Source: Puniceicoccales bacterium | Lineage (GTDB): Bacteria > Verrucomicrobiota > Verrucomicrobiia > Opitutales > JAIRKQ01 | Length of the DNA stretch: 8,824 bases | Direction of reading: 5' to 3' | Assembly (NCBI GenBank): GCA_031279395.1 | Contig: JAITIO010000041.1 | Span: 1-8,824 of the forward strand | Shown: positions 7,340 to 8,824 of the stretch, one piece after another | Layout of the letters: each line of letters begins with the position of its first letter | Numbering within the stretch: position 1 is the first letter of the stretch | The notes under the pieces: generated by a model | Seen by the model: only the letters and a program-made list of their open reading frames with translations | Databases searched by the model: none | What the model was told of the DNA's origin: nothing | Made by a program: the position numbers and the translations under genes

Positions 7340-7635
7340 TTTAGCGTGATTTCCATCTTTCTGAGCACCTTGTACTTGCCTTAAATTCTTTTGCTATTTC
7401 CTTCAACTAGGCATCTGGACGTTCCTCCACATACTCTGAGTCCGTCCATATCTAGACTCCTCGGTTTTTTGTTCAGGGGCTTTCCTTCCAGGTTTCCATT
7501 CTCCTTTAGCAACCTTCTCCACTCAAACACCGTTCGAACTCCCATTCCGAATATTTCTCCCGCTTCTTTCGCAGAGCGACTTCTTGCATATTCCATTACT
7601 TTTCCCTGCGAGTCTTTTTGTGGTATGTTTTTTAT
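7340..7635 (-). pseudogene. IS630-type transposase N-terminus (Transposase_14 helix-turn-helix), broken
   Basis: Read on the minus strand from about 7629, NIPQKDSQGKVMEYARSRS is followed by AKEAGEIFGMGVRTVFEWRRLL and KENGNLEGKPLNKKPRSLD. This is the DNA-binding N-terminus of IS630/Tc1-like transposases, which reads the element's ends. At about 7433 the frame shifts, and YVEERPDA, TAG (7407-7409), LKEIAKEFKAST continues the same family. A further shift near 7370 gives VLRKMEITLKNKG, another conserved block. The DDE catalytic domain is missing, and the expected initial Met appears as ATA (Ile). Full elements encode roughly 280-350 aa; about 95 are left. It lies antisense to the integrase remnant. 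The family call is confident; activity is excluded. Confidence 0.5.
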
Positions 7636-7699
7636 TTTCTATTTCCTTGCGTGTTTTTGTCAACTCTCTTCTTATTATGAGTCTTGACCCTAAGCTCCT

Positions 7700-7725
7700 C
7701 CTTCGCCGATTTCCTTCGCCGATTT
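7700..7725. repeat. Perfect 13-bp tandem duplication
   Basis: CCTTCGCCGATTT occurs twice head to tail without mismatch, upstream (in minus-strand sense) of the IS630-type fragment. It looks like a recent slippage duplication. No coding frame is supported here. Confidence 0.5.
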
Positions 7726-8004
7726 TATTTACCTCCACTCCCGTTTCCATTCCCTCCTCGTTAAACTTTCGATGGAAAATTAAATGGACCTGATTAGACA
7801 GCACCTATGTGAGAAAGGAAACCCTGGTTCTTAGCCACATAAAAACTGACAATTCTTTGACTATTTTCTTTCCATTTGATGCTACATTCCTCCATGTGTT
7901 TTCTATACCGAAACGAATATATAATCAAACAAACAGATGTAACCGTTGCACACGCAACCTTTCCGAAACATTCCGAGTAAAATTTTAAGGATTATGATTA
8001 ATTA

Positions 8005-8033
8005 TTGACTTATAAACCAATGGTAACATTAGA
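8005..8033 (+). promoter_or_regulatory. Candidate promoter for the tRNA-Phe gene
   Basis: TTGACT at 8005-8010 matches a sigma-70 -35 box in five of six bases. With 17-bp spacing, ATTAGA at 8028-8033 is a weak -10. The better -10-like TAACAT at 8024-8029 gives only 13 bp. Transcription would start about 45 nt before the tRNA, which is reasonable. The hairpin at 8034-8073 lies between this promoter and the tRNA, which complicates the call. Confidence 0.5.
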
Positions 8034-8073
8034 AGACTGACAAAATTGGTGTGTCATCAGTCTAGTTTTTCTT
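8034..8073 (+). terminator. Hairpin with T-run just upstream of the tRNA (terminator-like or leader stem)
   Basis: Arms AGACTGA (8034-8040) and TCAGTCT (8057-8063) pair perfectly over a 16-nt loop that can itself pair TGACA with TGTCA in an alternative register. AGTTTTTCTT follows. It could end transcripts arriving from the left or be a processing stem in the tRNA leader. The stem is short and only moderately GC-rich, so the call is weak. Confidence 0.5.
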
Positions 8074-8087
8074 AAAAATTAAAAATC

Positions 8088-8163
<76 letters not shown>

Positions 8164-8213
8164 AGAATTGATGCGGGATTGCGAACAACAGGTAATTTAG
8201 AAAACAGATCTAC

Positions 8214-8240
8214 TGGGCCACTTCTGGACCACTTTTTTAT
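8214..8240 (+). terminator. Probable rho-independent terminator of the tRNA-Phe transcript
   Basis: TGGGCCA (8214-8220), a CTTC loop and TGGACCA (8225-8231) form a seven-position stem with one central mismatch, followed by CTTTTTTATTT. It lies about 50 nt after the tRNA 3' end, which fits a single-tRNA transcription unit. Confidence 0.5.
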
Positions 8241-8317
8241 TTACCCTATGTGAATTTTTCTGCAAGGATTCCAAGCCTTGTAAACTATGTTTAACATCCA
8301 TTTTGGCAGAAGTTGTT

Positions 8318-8341
8318 TCCAATGGATAGATGTTCATTGGA
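8318..8341. repeat. Inverted repeat TCCAATG / CATTGGA
   Basis: Perfect 7-bp arms at 8318-8324 and 8335-8341 around a 10-nt centre. Centre-to-centre spacing of 17 bp is more than one helical turn, so a dimeric regulator site or a small hairpin are both possible. No T-run follows, so it is not a terminator. Confidence 0.5.
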
Positions 8342-8633
8342 GGTTGGTATATGTGAAGATCGATTTAAGTATTGGTTCGCCTTGACATACCTCTGGGGGC
8401 TGGAATTGGTTATAATGGTTTGTTCAAAACACTGCCATAGGACATTTTATCGAAAGGTTATATAAGAGTCGAAAATACTACGTTGCGAAATGTTGGCCAA
8501 AATGAAATGCCGTTGCAATAGATTTGTGATGAGTATGAATTGCGTGGTAGTCGCGACGGAGACGTTGTCTTTCCAAGTCTGGAGAAAACAATCTGTGGAG
8601 GAATAGTTCCCCTGAAAGATACTTTAGCCCATT

Positions 8634-8645
8634 AGAGTATACTCT
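8634..8645. promoter_or_regulatory. Perfect 12-bp palindrome AGAGTATACTCT, operator-like
   Basis: The 12-bp sequence equals its own reverse complement. A consensus-quality TATAAT lies 13 nt downstream (8658-8663), so a protein bound to the palindrome would cover the -35 area of any promoter using that -10. No reading frame is recognised immediately to the right on the plus strand, so the role is inferred. Confidence 0.5.
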
Positions 8646-8679
8646 CTGAGTATTTCTTATAATTTCAATGTAGAAAAAA

Positions 8680-8760
8680 GGTAGCAGGGGTAGCAAATGA
8701 CGATAAAGTGCAGATGTTTACAGCGATTGGAGGTGCGCCACCTTGCTGCTACCCTACTAC
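8680..8760. repeat. Inverted cluster of GGTAGCA heptamers with a central AGGTG/CACCT palindrome
   Basis: GGTAGCA occurs at 8680-8686 and 8689-8695 on the plus strand. On the opposite strand it occurs at 8747-8753, with a degenerate copy (GTAGTAG) at 8754-8760. Copies within each pair are 7-9 bp apart, and the pairs face each other across about 50 bp. Between them lies AGGTG-CGC-CACCT (8731-8743). Such iteron-like arrangements bind initiators, recombinases or repressors of mobile elements. Which one applies here is unknown. Confidence 0.5.
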
Positions 8761-8824
8761 AACTAGGCAGATTTTTTAACGGACATTGAAGAATTGGGAT
8801 GTTTTGGTGTAATGTTTTCCACGT

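Larger units (their letters stand above)
8241..8824. other. Non-coding right end with inverted repeats; no gene supported
   Basis: No reading frame here has family similarity, a credible ribosome-binding site and adequate length. The stretch carries the inverted repeat at 8318-8341, an isolated TTGACA (8382) and TATAAT (8411) at unsuitable spacing, the palindrome at 8634-8645, a TATAAT at 8658, and the heptamer cluster at 8680-8760. It may be the edge of another accessory element continuing to the right. Confidence 0.5.

Noticed and set aside
7130..7384. 84-codon plus-strand open frame
   Set aside because: It runs through the dispersed repeat copy B, shows no family similarity and has no ribosome-binding site. 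It partly mirrors the frame over copy A only because the DNA repeats.
8382..8416. Consensus-quality TTGACA (8382) and TATAAT (8411) that look like a strong promoter
   Set aside because: The spacer is 23 bp, too long for sigma-70 or MerR-type promoters, and only a 16-codon frame without a ribosome-binding site follows.
8478..8696. 72-codon minus-strand open frame
   Set aside because: No recognisable motif and no ribosome-binding site. It overlaps the palindrome and runs into the heptamer cluster, so it is probably chance.

Overview
The window reads as the 3' end of a cell-surface polysaccharide (O-antigen or capsule type) gene cluster that runs into a decayed mobile-element or genomic-island zone next to a tRNA-Phe gene. 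The organism is a bacterium using standard stops and Shine-Dalgarno starts, with moderately AT-rich DNA and a tRNA that encodes its own CCA. The gene repertoire (FrhB-like/pyruvyltransferase fusions, PIG-L deacetylases and FkbM methyltransferases packed together) is typical of anaerobic gut or rumen bacteria such as Fibrobacter, Negativicutes or Clostridia. The sequence alone does not settle the phylum.

Left part (1-5549): five tightly packed plus-strand genes, with overlaps of 8, 4 and 41 nt and one 2-nt gap. They are (i) a PIG-L/LmbE deacetylase, cut by the window edge and carrying an in-frame TAG plus a changed zinc-site residue; (ii) a 707-aa two-domain protein joining an iron-sulfur FrhB-like oxidoreductase to a polysaccharide pyruvyl transferase; (iii) a hexapeptide-repeat O-acetyltransferase; (iv) an FkbM-family methyltransferase; (v) a fusion of a GNAT/FemAB-like acyltransferase with a class I SAM methyltransferase. 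Together they would deacetylate, pyruvylate, acetylate and methylate sugars of a surface glycan. No glycosyltransferase or transporter lies in the window, so the assembly genes must be to the left.

Right part (5550-8824): no intact protein gene. It holds a possible ISAs1-like transposase scrap, two copies of an approximately 85-bp dispersed repeat, a P4-type tyrosine integrase broken by a frameshift, a TAG and loss of its catalytic half, and an IS630-type transposase N-terminus on the minus strand broken by frameshifts and a TAG. An intact tRNA-Phe(GAA) with a likely terminator follows. The last 600 bases are non-coding but contain inverted repeats, a 12-bp palindrome and an inverted set of GGTAGCA heptamers that look like protein-binding sites.

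Overall, this looks like a polysaccharide locus bordered by an eroded integrative element that probably used the tRNA-Phe gene, though no duplicated attachment site is visible here. The best leads are the GNAT-methyltransferase fusion, the oxidoreductase-pyruvyltransferase fusion with its detachable-looking basic tail, the fact that all three clearly broken reading frames carry TAG while no intact gene ends in TAG, and the heptamer/palindrome cluster at the right end.
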